A program made the position numbers and the translations under genes. A model generated the notes under the pieces. That model saw only the letters and a list, made by a program, of their open reading frames with translations, was not told the origin of the DNA and made no database searches. Shown here one piece after another: positions 57,078 through 64,000 of a stretch of DNA of 64,000 bases (position 1 is its first letter; every line of letters starts with the position of its first letter). This DNA comes from Amylostereum areolatum (Eukaryota; Basidiomycota; Agaricomycetes; Russulales; Stereaceae): positions 1-64,000 of the forward strand of contig SAXG01000052.1 in the NCBI GenBank assembly GCA_012932865.1, in the 5' to 3' direction.

Positions 57078-58555
57078 AACCCTCGCGCAACTCCCATATG
57101 GCCCAGACTGAACATGTTGTACCGCAAGAGGAAGGACCGCACGCAGGGGGGCCGGGTCCCGACGCGCCGCAAGGTGGGCGGCCACTCTCCCGACGCATCC
57201 AGCCCGACCTGTCCCAGCTCTTCGTCGCCGGCATCGCCGACGACTGCATGCGAGTCGTCGAGCAGCTCGAAGGTGGACACTTGCGCCTCGCGGATGCAGC
57301 CACCAACATCGACGGCCTCCTCGCCAGCGGTACGCGCGCAGACCTGTCCGAAGAAGACGAAGACGCCGCACGCGGGGCGCGGGCCCAAGCCTACAACCAC
57401 TTCGTCTCGCTCCTTGAGGAGGCCCTCGAGCGGCGACTCACGAACGAGGAGGACGGTTTCCGCCGTGTGCGGGGACTCGGCGGGAACGACGTCGGAGAGA
57501 CCCGCCGCCGACGCTCGCGTTCGCCGGCCAGCACCGCGCGTCGCGGCAGGAGCTACGAGCGGGACAGCCCGCGCACCCCGCGTGAGCGCGCTCGCCGAAG
57601 GCGCTCCCACTCGGACGACAGCCGGTCCCCTCAGCGCGCGCGCTCTCGCCAGCGCCAGCGCGGACGCTCGCGCGACAGCGACCTCGACTTCCGACTTTCT
57701 GGCAAGCATCGTCGCCTCGATGACGACTTCAGCGACGACGGGCGCCCAGCCAAACGCAAGCTCGACTACTCCTCCCTCCCTTTCCTCTCCGGCCGAGCGG
57801 ACTCAGCGCTCTCTGACAACTGCCGGCTTACCGTCAAGCTCAAGGCCAACTACCTTCAGCACCTCGACGAAATCAAAACCATCGTCATCTCCATGCCCGA
57901 GTGCCCCGATTTCCCCCAGTCCGGATGGAAGGCAGTCCTATCGGACACGTACTTCGACCTCGACGTCGTTTTTTCCAGCCTCTACGCCATTGGGGGAGAC
58001 GGGCGCGACATCCAGAAGCTCGGGGAGTATGAGCTACACGGCGGACCATCCAAGCCTGCGAAGCACATCGCCACATCCGGCGAGTGGGGAATGGCATTCG
58101 AGCGCTACCAGGACGCCGTCACGTTCGTCTACCCGCATCGACGCGACGAGTTGGCCGCCTATCGCAGGCACATCATCAACTACTTCGGCGCCGTCCACGG
58201 GCACGACGACCTCGTTCTCAACTACGACCGCGCTGTCCGCGCCCGCGTCGGCAGGTCCAACGCCCTCGAGCTTTCAGACACCAAGGAGTTTACGGCACTC
58301 GAGACCATGCACATCACCGCTGGACTGGCCTCGCGACCGGCCACCAGCAACATCTCTCGCGCGCGAGGCAGCACTGCGACGGGAGCTCGCCGCTCGCAAG
58401 GCCCCCAGCAGTCCACCGAAATCTGCCGACGCTTCAACGCCGGGAACTGCTCAGGCAAAGGGTGCAAGTACCGCCACGCGTGCTCCTCATGCGGAGGAAA
58501 ACACGGTGCTCACGAGTGTGGCCGCGGCGACGGCTCCGCCCACACCAACCACTGA
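56948..58555 (+). CDS. Ngaro Gag-like protein
   Basis: A 535-residue frame starting at the first in-frame ATG inside A1 (MPPTLASTSSRQVRPHFVAS). The N-terminal third is basic and Arg/Ser-rich (57480-57720), the middle is globular (LDYSSLPFLSGRADSALSDN, then QHLDEIKTIVISMPECPDF). The C-terminus has a CCCH finger, CRRFNAGNCSGKGCKYRH (C-x7-C-x4-C-x3-H), directly followed by CSSCGGKHGAHEC. This paired finger is typical of Gag-like proteins of agaricomycete YR elements, as I recall them. It should bind element RNA and form particles. The stop at 58553 lies in front of the reverse transcriptase, which is in the +1 frame. Confidence 0.88.
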   Translation: MPPTLASTSSRQVRPHFVASNRSADALLSPESASPRRPRRFRSQPSRNSHMAQTEHVVPQEEGPHAGGPGPDAPQGGRPLSRRIQPDLSQLFVAGIADDCMRVVEQLEGGHLRLADAATNIDGLLASGTRADLSEEDEDAARGARAQAYNHFVSLLEEALERRLTNEEDGFRRVRGLGGNDVGETRRRRSRSPASTARRGRSYERDSPRTPRERARRRRSHSDDSRSPQRARSRQRQRGRSRDSDLDFRLSGKHRRLDDDFSDDGRPAKRKLDYSSLPFLSGRADSALSDNCRLTVKLKANYLQHLDEIKTIVISMPECPDFPQSGWKAVLSDTYFDLDVVFSSLYAIGGDGRDIQKLGEYELHGGPSKPAKHIATSGEWGMAFERYQDAVTFVYPHRRDELAAYRRHIINYFGAVHGHDDLVLNYDRAVRARVGRSNALELSDTKEFTALETMHITAGLASRPATSNISRARGSTATGARRSQGPQQSTEICRRFNAGNCSGKGCKYRHACSSCGGKHGAHECGRGDGSAHTNH

Positions 58556-58556
58556 A

Positions 58557-60383
58557 GCAACCCCTCCGACGGGACCGCGCCGTTTCCGCGGCTTCGTGTG
58601 GGGTCAAGAGCAGGCCTCAATCCTCACCCCGTCGGCCCTCGCTACGGAGACGGCAGCGCCGCTCCCTGGACCTCCCCCTTCCGCACTCAACGACAAAATA
58701 GCACTCGCGACGCTTCGCAGATACCCAGAGCTGTTCAAGGTCGTCTCCCCCATCAATATAGACAACTTCGAGTCGCTTCTCGTCACCCACCCCAATCGAC
58801 CGTTCGTCCAGTCTGTCATTCGCGGTTTCCGCGAGGGTTTCTGGCCGCACGCCGACTTCCCGGACGACTACCCAATTACGCGCGACCACCCCGAGCGCCC
58901 ACTCGCGCCCGCTGAGCTCGAGTTTGCGAAACAGCAATGCCTCGAGGAAGAACGTCTCGGGCGTTTCTCCCCACCTTTCGGCCGCCCCGGAGAACCCCTC
59001 CTCCCTGGCATGTGCAGCGTCCCCGTCAGCGTTATCCCCAAGAAATCGGGGAAGCTACGCCTCATTGTCGACCACTCTGCCGGCGAGTTCTCACCCAACT
59101 CAACCATAGACAAGGATGACGTACACGTCCGTCTCGACACAGTTCAGCATCTGGCGCACAACCTGTTGCACGTCCGCCGGCACCACGGCAACGTGCCGAT
59201 CTATCTATTCAAGTCTGACGTCTCCCAAGCCTACCGCCGCATCCCTATCCACCCCTTATACCAGCTCCGCCAGGTTGTCACAATCGACGGTGTCCGCCGT
59301 GTCGACCGCTGCAACAACTTCGGAGGCCGCGCCTCCGGGAATCTGTGGTGCTCCTTCTTCGCACTAGTCCTGTGGATCGCTGTCAAGATCCGCCATATTG
59401 AAGCCCTCCTTGCCTACATCGACGACACGTTCTCCCATGACCTGTCACCCCGCTGCACCTTCTATGAGCCCTACGGTGCATGGCTTCCCCCAAAGCAGGT
59501 CCAACTGCTCCAGTTATGGGACTTCCTCGGAATTCCGCACGAGAAGAGCAAGCAGGAGTTCGGCCGTGTTCTCGTGATCACCGGCTTTGAGGTCTCCCCG
59601 GTCAGCATGACCATTTTTCTCTCCGCCGAGAGCATCTCCAACCTAGTCACCGCCATCCACGCGTTCATCGACGAGGCCCCCGACCGCCGCCGTCGCCTCG
59701 TCGAGTGGCAGCGCCTGCTCGGCTGGATGAACTGGGCGCTCAATGTGGCACCACTCCTCCGCCCTGCGCTCGCGTCCTCGTATGCCAAAATATCCGGAAA
59801 GAAGAAGCCCAATGCCCCCATATTCCTCAACGGACAGGTCTCACGCGACCTCTGCTGGTTTGCGACCACCCTGCAGCAGTCCTCCGGGATTCACATAATA
59901 CGGGCGCGCCTATGGGATCCGTTGACAGCCGACATGGTTATCTTCTGCGACGCATCCCTGTCCGGCCTCGGCTTCTGGTCACCACAGGCTGGGCAAGGAT
60001 TCGCATCGACACTCCCCCCCGCCCCAAACACAGAAGACACCATCTTCTGGTACGAAGCACTGTGCGTCCTCGCGGCACTCAGCTGGGCGGCCGCCCTCCC
60101 CCAGGTCCCCTCAAAGCTACTTATCTACACCGACAACCTCAACACAGTCCAGATATTTGACTCGTTCAAAGCGCGTGCCGGTTACAACGACCTCCTTTTC
60201 CGGGCAGCCGAAATCCTCATGGCCTCCCACATCAACCTCCGTGTCCACCATATCCCAGGTGAGAAGAACACAGTTGCCGACGCCCTATCCCGGGGGCTTT
60301 TCAATGTGGTGCGACAGTACCAACCATCCCTCCGTGTCCATGGCTTTTCACCCCCACACTCGACGCTGGGGTCGCAGGGCTGA
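58557..60383 (+). CDS. Ngaro reverse transcriptase / RNase H
   Basis: Lies in the +1 frame relative to gag; this frame is open back to 56961 (first ATG 57114), so the true start or a frameshift site is unresolved. RT domains: FKSDVSQAYRRIPIHP (motif A Asp, ~59213), NNFGGRASGNLWCSF (motif B), and YIDD at 59415-59426 (motif C). RNase H residues follow: VIFCDASLSGLGFW (~59940), WYEALCVLAAL with Glu, LLIYTDNLNTVQ, and HHIPGEKNTVADALSRG (~60250). There is no protease or integrase domain. The stop TGA (60381-60383) overlaps the ATG of the next frame. Confidence 0.9.
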   Translation, partial: ATPPTGPRRFRGFVWGQEQASILTPSALATETAAPLPGPPPSALNDKIALATLRRYPELFKVVSPINIDNFESLLVTHPNRPFVQSVIRGFREGFWPHADFPDDYPITRDHPERPLAPAELEFAKQQCLEEERLGRFSPPFGRPGEPLLPGMCSVPVSVIPKKSGKLRLIVDHSAGEFSPNSTIDKDDVHVRLDTVQHLAHNLLHVRRHHGNVPIYLFKSDVSQAYRRIPIHPLYQLRQVVTIDGVRRVDRCNNFGGRASGNLWCSFFALVLWIAVKIRHIEALLAYIDDTFSHDLSPRCTFYEPYGAWLPPKQVQLLQLWDFLGIPHEKSKQEFGRVLVITGFEVSPVSMTIFLSAESISNLVTAIHAFIDEAPDRRRRLVEWQRLLGWMNWALNVAPLLRPALASSYAKISGKKKPNAPIFLNGQVSRDLCWFATTLQQSSGIHIIRARLWDPLTADMVIFCDASLSGLGFWSPQAGQGFASTLPPAPNTEDTIFWYEALCVLAALSWAAALPQVPSKLLIYTDNLNTVQIFDSFKARAGYNDLLFRAAEILMASHINLRVHHIPGEKNTVADALSRGLFNVVRQYQPSLRVHGFSPPHSTLGSQG

Positions 60384-61387
60384 TGCTCCAGATCTCACGC
60401 TCGTCCAGGCAGCCGCGCCGCGAAGCCTGGACATCCGAGCGCCTCGTTCGCGAACGGGCGCTCGCCCTCGGAGCCGCGATTGACATTTCCACGCGCCTAT
60501 CATACACATCCCACCTCCAATCATACCTGACCTTCTGTAAGCTCCACAGCTTTGACATCGAACCCACCGCCGACACCCTGTCCTTCTATGTGGTCTTCAT
60601 GGCCCAACACATCTCTCCCCGCTCAATCCCCGCATACCTATCAGGGATCTGCAACCAGCTTGAACCCCACTTCCCACATGTTCGCGCCACGCGCCGCAGC
60701 GCCCTTGTCACACGGACACTGGCAGGCTGCAACCGCCTCTATAACTCCCCAATCTCCCGCCGTGACGCCTTATCCCTCGACGACCTCGAGTTCACAATCC
60801 ACCACTACCCAAACCCCACCCACGACGACCGCCTCTTCCTCGCACTCATCACGGCAGGGTTCTTCGGGCTCCACCGCCTCGGTGAACTTGTCTGCAGTGA
60901 CAACGGCGCCCTGCGCTCACACCGCAAGACGATCCGGAGGTCGAGCGTGGAGTTCCTAGACACCGCGTACTCATACCTCCTCCCAACACACAAGGCCGAC
61001 CGATTTTTCGAGGGCAACAGGGTGGTCATCCCGAGACGTGACACGGAAGCCGTCGACCCCTACCAGCTTTTCCGCGCATACATCACCGGCCGCGACCGCT
61101 TTGCCACCCTCCTTCCCGAGCTGTGGGTCAGGCAGGACGGGACGGTCCCCACGCGCAGCTGGTTCATTAACCGCCTCGAGTCGCTCTTCCCCAACTCGAA
61201 CATCGGCGGGCACTCCCTCCGTCCCGGAGGAGCCACCTTTTACGCCACTGAGGGCTACCCCGACGACCGTATCCAGGCCATCGGGCGCTGGAGCTCGGAC
61301 GCATTCAAGCAGTACATCCGCAAGAACCCCGTCCTACTTCAAGCCCTCATCCACGCCCGCCGCGCTGCTGAGGGCACCGGGGCATAG
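60383..61387 (+). CDS. Ngaro tyrosine recombinase
   Basis: 334 residues. It integrates the circular cDNA by site-specific recombination instead of a DDE integrase. The catalytic set is complete: Arg165 in GLHRLGELV, His277 and Arg280 in GGHSLRPGGA, and the nucleophile Tyr311 in FKQYIRKNP. An N-terminal core-binding-like domain (TRLSYTSHLQSYLTFCKLHS, MAQHISPRSIPAYLSGICNQ) precedes it, as in lambda-integrase-type enzymes. The start codon shares bases with the upstream stop (TGATG at 60381-60385), suggesting translation by termination-reinitiation. A dedicated promoter is not evident. Confidence 0.92.
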   Translation: MLQISRSSRQPRREAWTSERLVRERALALGAAIDISTRLSYTSHLQSYLTFCKLHSFDIEPTADTLSFYVVFMAQHISPRSIPAYLSGICNQLEPHFPHVRATRRSALVTRTLAGCNRLYNSPISRRDALSLDDLEFTIHHYPNPTHDDRLFLALITAGFFGLHRLGELVCSDNGALRSHRKTIRRSSVEFLDTAYSYLLPTHKADRFFEGNRVVIPRRDTEAVDPYQLFRAYITGRDRFATLLPELWVRQDGTVPTRSWFINRLESLFPNSNIGGHSLRPGGATFYATEGYPDDRIQAIGRWSSDAFKQYIRKNPVLLQALIHARRAAEGTGA

Positions 61388-61454
61388 CGCTCGACATCCC
61401 ACACTTTCACGCACCACCATCCTCCCTTCCTCCTCCTCAATTCTTACGCCTTTT

Positions 61455-61568
61455 ACGGTCTCGTCTCGCACGCAATCCATACATGCCCCTTCCGGGGCGG
61501 TTTCCCGTACCTCCCGCGTCGCAAGCTCCCGCCTCACGCTTAGGCCGCACGAAATCAAGCCTGATTCG
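61455..61568 (+). repeat. Ngaro split direct repeat B1
   Basis: 114 bp from acggtctcgt to gcctgattcg, matching B2 (62142-62255) except at one position (ttcc in B1 versus ttcg in B2 within the ccccttc-gggg stretch). It abuts A2 directly, the arrangement expected from a circular intermediate. Confidence 0.93.
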
Positions 61569-61576
61569 TCGGCTTG
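61556..61576. other. Candidate recombinase crossover site at the B1/A2 junction
   Basis: caagcc and ggcttg are perfect inverted arms around the 9-nt spacer tgattcgtc, and the B1/A2 boundary (61568/61569) falls inside that spacer. The element's outer ends carry the half-sites: tcggcttg at the left end and caagcctgattcg at the right. This is the layout expected of a tyrosine recombinase core site in the circle; function is inferred. Confidence 0.6.
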
Positions 61577-61937
61577 AAAGGAGTTTCTCGGAGTCGAATC
61601 AGGCGTCGCTTTCGCACGGTGCCGTCCTCGCGTGGGCGACTGCTCCCGACGCCCGTCGGAGCCGCCACCTACTTGTTGGGATGCGCCCGCGGCTGCGCAC
61701 GACCTGGCACCGGGAGCCCGCCTAGCCCGTAGCGGGATGCTACAGATGGGCTAGGTTTGGAAGTACCCGCTCGAGAGAGTACAAGAGTCGCTCGGGGGGC
61801 ACCGCTGATGCCCCCAACTCTTGCCAGCACCTCGTCTCGCCAGGTCCGTCCCCATTTCGTCGCTTCGAACCGTTCCGCTGACGCCCTCCTCTCGCCAGAG
61901 TCTGCCTCGCCGCGTCGCCCACGCCGCTTTCGCTCTC
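61569..61937 (+). repeat. Ngaro split direct repeat A2
   Basis: 369 bp identical to A1. After 61937 the sequence departs from A1 (the gag continuation) into a 204-bp unique tail (61938-62141) with a poly-T/pyrimidine run near 62110-62135, ahead of B2. The A2 copy repeats the gag start codon but has no gag body. Confidence 0.95.
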
Positions 61938-62141
61938 CCGCCCACCGCATACCCTTGTTTGTTTCCGACCGGTTTCCCATACCACGCTTACCTACTCCGC
62001 GACCGTTACGATCTCCAGCGGAGGATACCCACATGCTCTACGTATACACACGCCTCCGTACCGCATGAGCTCTCGCATTAACTACATTTACCGCCTGCTT
62101 TTGTAACCTTTTTTTTTTCTCTTCTCTTTTTCTCCCTTGTA

Positions 62142-62255
62142 ACGGTCTCGTCTCGCACGCAATCCATACATGCCCCTTCGGGGGCGGTTTCCCGTACCTC
62201 CCGCGTCGCAAGCTCCCGCCTCACGCTTAGGCCGCACGAAATCAAGCCTGATTCG
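62142..62255 (+). repeat. Ngaro split direct repeat B2 (right end of element)
   Basis: 114 bp matching B1 with one mismatch, ending gcctgattcg at the junction with host DNA (aaagcagtac). It marks the right boundary of the insertion. Confidence 0.93.
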
Positions 62256-62306
62256 AAAGCAGTACATAGACGCCCGAGTAGTCATTATAGACTGGGTAAA
62301 TGCGTA

Positions 62307-64000
62307 TTAGCATGGTCCATACTGAATTCGGGGAAGGCGATTGTTTAGTCGCAAGCTCAATCAAGCCGAGATTCACAACTTACCTTCGCTGCAGCGACGA
62401 ACGCGGCCATTCCGCTTGTAGTAGCTTCTGGAGAGAAGATGGAACCTCCTTGGTCCGGTGCATACCACACCGACCCGACATCATTGTTGGCCCTTTTTCC
62501 AAAGTGGAAAGCTGCCGATGACTGAGCCCCAAGGAACGCGCTGTACTTGGAGGTGCGAGCAGGATCCGCAGCTTTGTCGAGGTAATACTGGAGGTGCTTC
62601 GTCCATATGCCCTGTGATAAATAACCGGTTTGTTATGGATCAAGGATGAGATAAATAGGAGCAGACCTTGAATATTTGCTACAAATAAGCAAAAGGGTCA
62701 GCGATCATCTCATAGATATGTGGACCACGAGCTGTGTGGGAATACCTGGTCGTGATCGCAGGTCGAGATCGTGGCGTCATCGCATGACTCCTTGAGCACG
62801 TTGTTGACAGTCAGATGGGTGATGGTCGCGTCCAATGTGACCTCGGCTATATCGAGTAACTCTGTGTTCGAGCTTCCCGTAGCCGCATACAACGCGGCAA
62901 GCCCGGAGGCAATAACACCCTACAAGGAATTAGACCGCATAATCGTTCGCTGGAGACGATACATAGCTTACCTGATTGTAAGTCCAGGTCGTCTTGGTCG
63001 CGATAAATTGTGAATATGGCAAGCCTCCAGATGCAATCGAATAAGTACCTGGCCGTTGTTCTGGCAAGTATTGGAGTCAAGACCGTCGTTATACAGACCA
63101 TCCGAATTGCGCATCCCCGAGGTATTCACTGACATGCAATGAGCGGTCACGTCGTGCTCCCATCGATCAGAGAAAGATCTGGATACATACGCCAGTTCCA
63201 AACCTGCGAATTTGGCTTCTGAGCACATGGACCTGACATGGGGATTGTTGAAGAAGACATACATTATTGGCATTCGTGAGATACTTCTGATCGTTCGTCC
63301 GTTGGAAACCTTCCGCGGAGGTGAGGAGAAAGAGCTCGTTCGTGATGGCGTTCTTATACGTGTGAGCCGATGACCACCACACTATACGAGGGTCAGCAGC
63401 AATCTTCCTAGAGAATATAGCTGACGAACCGCCTCCTCCGCAAGTGTTGTCATACTCGGCCGCAATTATATCGTAGATTGTCCCGGCTGCATTCTGCCCA
63501 TATCTCGCGTTAATTGACGCGAGGAGGGCGCTGTGTCGCTCACCATAAACGCGTCGATGGACTGTTGGTGAGCAGCGCGGTAATCGGCAATTTTCCACAG
63601 GGCTAAAATGATCCACTATAAAAACGACGAGGTTTCAGTTGAATATAACGGAAGTGACACATTACTATCCACCTGCGCGTCGTCGTTGCTTCCACTGATG
63701 ATGTCGGCCCAATTGGTGGAGGGGTCCTCAGCAGCCTTGCCGATGCGTGATGTATCGCCCACGCTGGCCCACGTCGTTGTACCGGCAGCAAGCATGAGGT
63801 TATGCAAGTCCTCCACCGCATTCTATGATAGCTAGTCAAGTGCATATCATCTGGGAGAGTTGAGAATGCTACGTACCGAGTCAGTCCACAGCTCGCCTTG
63901 GTTGTACTGTCCAGTACTCGCGACGTAGTACGTCTGGAGCTGAGTGGCGACCGTCTGAGGGGAGGTTAGAAATAGTTAGAAGAAGGACAGAACAAAGCCT
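62307..64000 (-). CDS. GH76 alpha-1,6-mannanase (Dcw1/Dfg5 family), 3' part
   Basis: GH76 endo-alpha-1,6-mannanase family; in yeasts the GPI-anchored members cross-link cell wall mannoproteins. The 5' end lies beyond the window. Reading leftward: TVATQLQTYYVASTGQYNQG, ELWTDSNAVEDLHNLMLAAG, the catalytic-type acidic pair in ISGSNDDAQ joined by an intron to WIILALWKIADYR, then NAAGTIYDIIAAEYDNTCGG, VWWSSAHTYKNAITNELFLL and FQRTNDQKYLTNANN. The last exons give TSKYSAFLGAQSSAAFHFG, WYAPDQGGSIFSPEATTSGM and AAFVAAAK, then an intron (about 62379-62321) leads to YGPC and stop at 62307. That ending matches the family as I recall it. There is no GPI tail. The retrotransposon begins 51 bp downstream of the stop codon. 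Confidence 0.9.

Larger units (their letters stand above)
56709..62255 (+). mobile_element. Ngaro-type tyrosine-recombinase retrotransposon, apparently complete
   Basis: The element spans 5,547 bp with the order A1 (56709-57077), gag, RT/RNase H, tyrosine recombinase, B1 (61455-61568), A2 (61569-61937), 204 bp unique, B2 (62142-62255). Split direct repeats plus a tyrosine recombinase, with no DDE integrase and no methylase domain, define the Ngaro group of YR retrotransposons. A1 and A2 are identical over 369 bp. B1 and B2 differ at one base. All catalytic residues checked are present, so it looks recent and potentially active. Flanks are aataaa on the left and aaagca on the right; no target-site duplication is seen, as expected for recombinase-mediated integration of a circular intermediate. 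It is GC-rich compared with its surroundings. Confidence 0.92.

Noticed and set aside
56891..57709. Long minus-strand frame of 272 codons over gag
   Set aside because: It mirrors the GC-rich, Arg/Ser-coding part of gag and has the Ala/Val/Arg composition of an antisense shadow; no domain is visible.
61740..62068. Frames inside A2 that resemble the gag start
   Set aside because: They are the repeated 5' end of gag in the A2 copy and stop shortly after the unique tail begins.
56709..62255. LTR retrotransposon, DIRS or Crypton as the class of the element
   Set aside because: The repeats are split (A1..B1A2B2) rather than simple terminal LTRs, and there is no protease or DDE integrase. No inverted terminal repeats with an internal complementary region or methylase domain were seen, which argues against DIRS. 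Cryptons lack a reverse transcriptase.
62088..62285. Minus-strand frame joining the GH76 region into the retrotransposon
   Set aside because: The GH76 protein ends at 62307 after the YGPC exon; the frame beyond is B2 sequence read in reverse.
1..64000. tRNA, rRNA or CRISPR array
   Set aside because: Scanning by eye for tRNA B-box-like GGTTCGANTCC with a matching stem, rRNA blocks and regularly spaced repeats found no convincing case; GGTTCGAA near 30272 lies within NOT1 coding sequence.

Overview
The window looks like nuclear DNA of a filamentous basidiomycete, most likely an Agaricomycete. Genes are dense and lie on both strands. They are split by many introns of about 48-60 nt with GT..AG borders, often with a GTGCGY donor. 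Fungal-type families are present (an Ngaro retrotransposon, a GH76 mannanase, an RRM+R3H protein, an EH/UBA endocytic scaffold, a Vps73-like sugar porter). I found no tRNA, rRNA or CRISPR array.

Layout, left to right: 3' part of a C78 (ZUP1/Mug105-type) peptidase; PRP38 splicing factor; mitochondrial ribosomal protein uL15m divergent from a tRNA isopentenyltransferase (MOD5); an RRM+R3H RNA-binding protein; the APC/C E2 enzyme Ubc11/UBE2C; the endocytic scaffold Ede1; class II cAMP phosphodiesterase; striatin (STRIPAK scaffold); TMA7; an uncharacterised protein; a large S9-type serine hydrolase; the CCR4-NOT scaffold NOT1; a secreted GH13 alpha-amylase with a GPI-type tail; a Vps73-like sugar transporter; a PITH protein; a HOOK dynein adaptor; RNA 3'-phosphate cyclase; Cdc50/Lem3; a double-PHD Rco1-like Rpd3S subunit; an F-box protein; a membrane-anchored histidine acid phosphatase; a metallophosphoesterase; an Ngaro-type tyrosine-recombinase retrotransposon; and the 3' part of a GH76 mannanase. 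Most are housekeeping or regulatory genes (mRNA processing and decay, translation, endocytosis and trafficking, cAMP and STRIPAK signalling). They do not form a biosynthetic cluster.

The outstanding feature is the retrotransposon at 56709-62255. It has the split direct repeat layout A1-ORFs-B1-A2-B2. The two 369-bp A copies are identical. The 114-bp B copies differ at one base. It has gag, RT/RNase H and tyrosine recombinase frames with visible catalytic residues, so it looks young and possibly active. It sits between the 3' ends of two convergent genes. The exact B1/A2 junction lies inside a small perfect palindrome, caagcc-9 nt-ggcttg, which is a good candidate for the recombinase crossover site.

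A technical signal runs through the window. At about a dozen places a strongly conserved protein continues only after a 1-nt change of frame, mostly beside homopolymers. This fits residual indel errors in the assembly better than biology. Gene models here should be checked before any is called a pseudogene.
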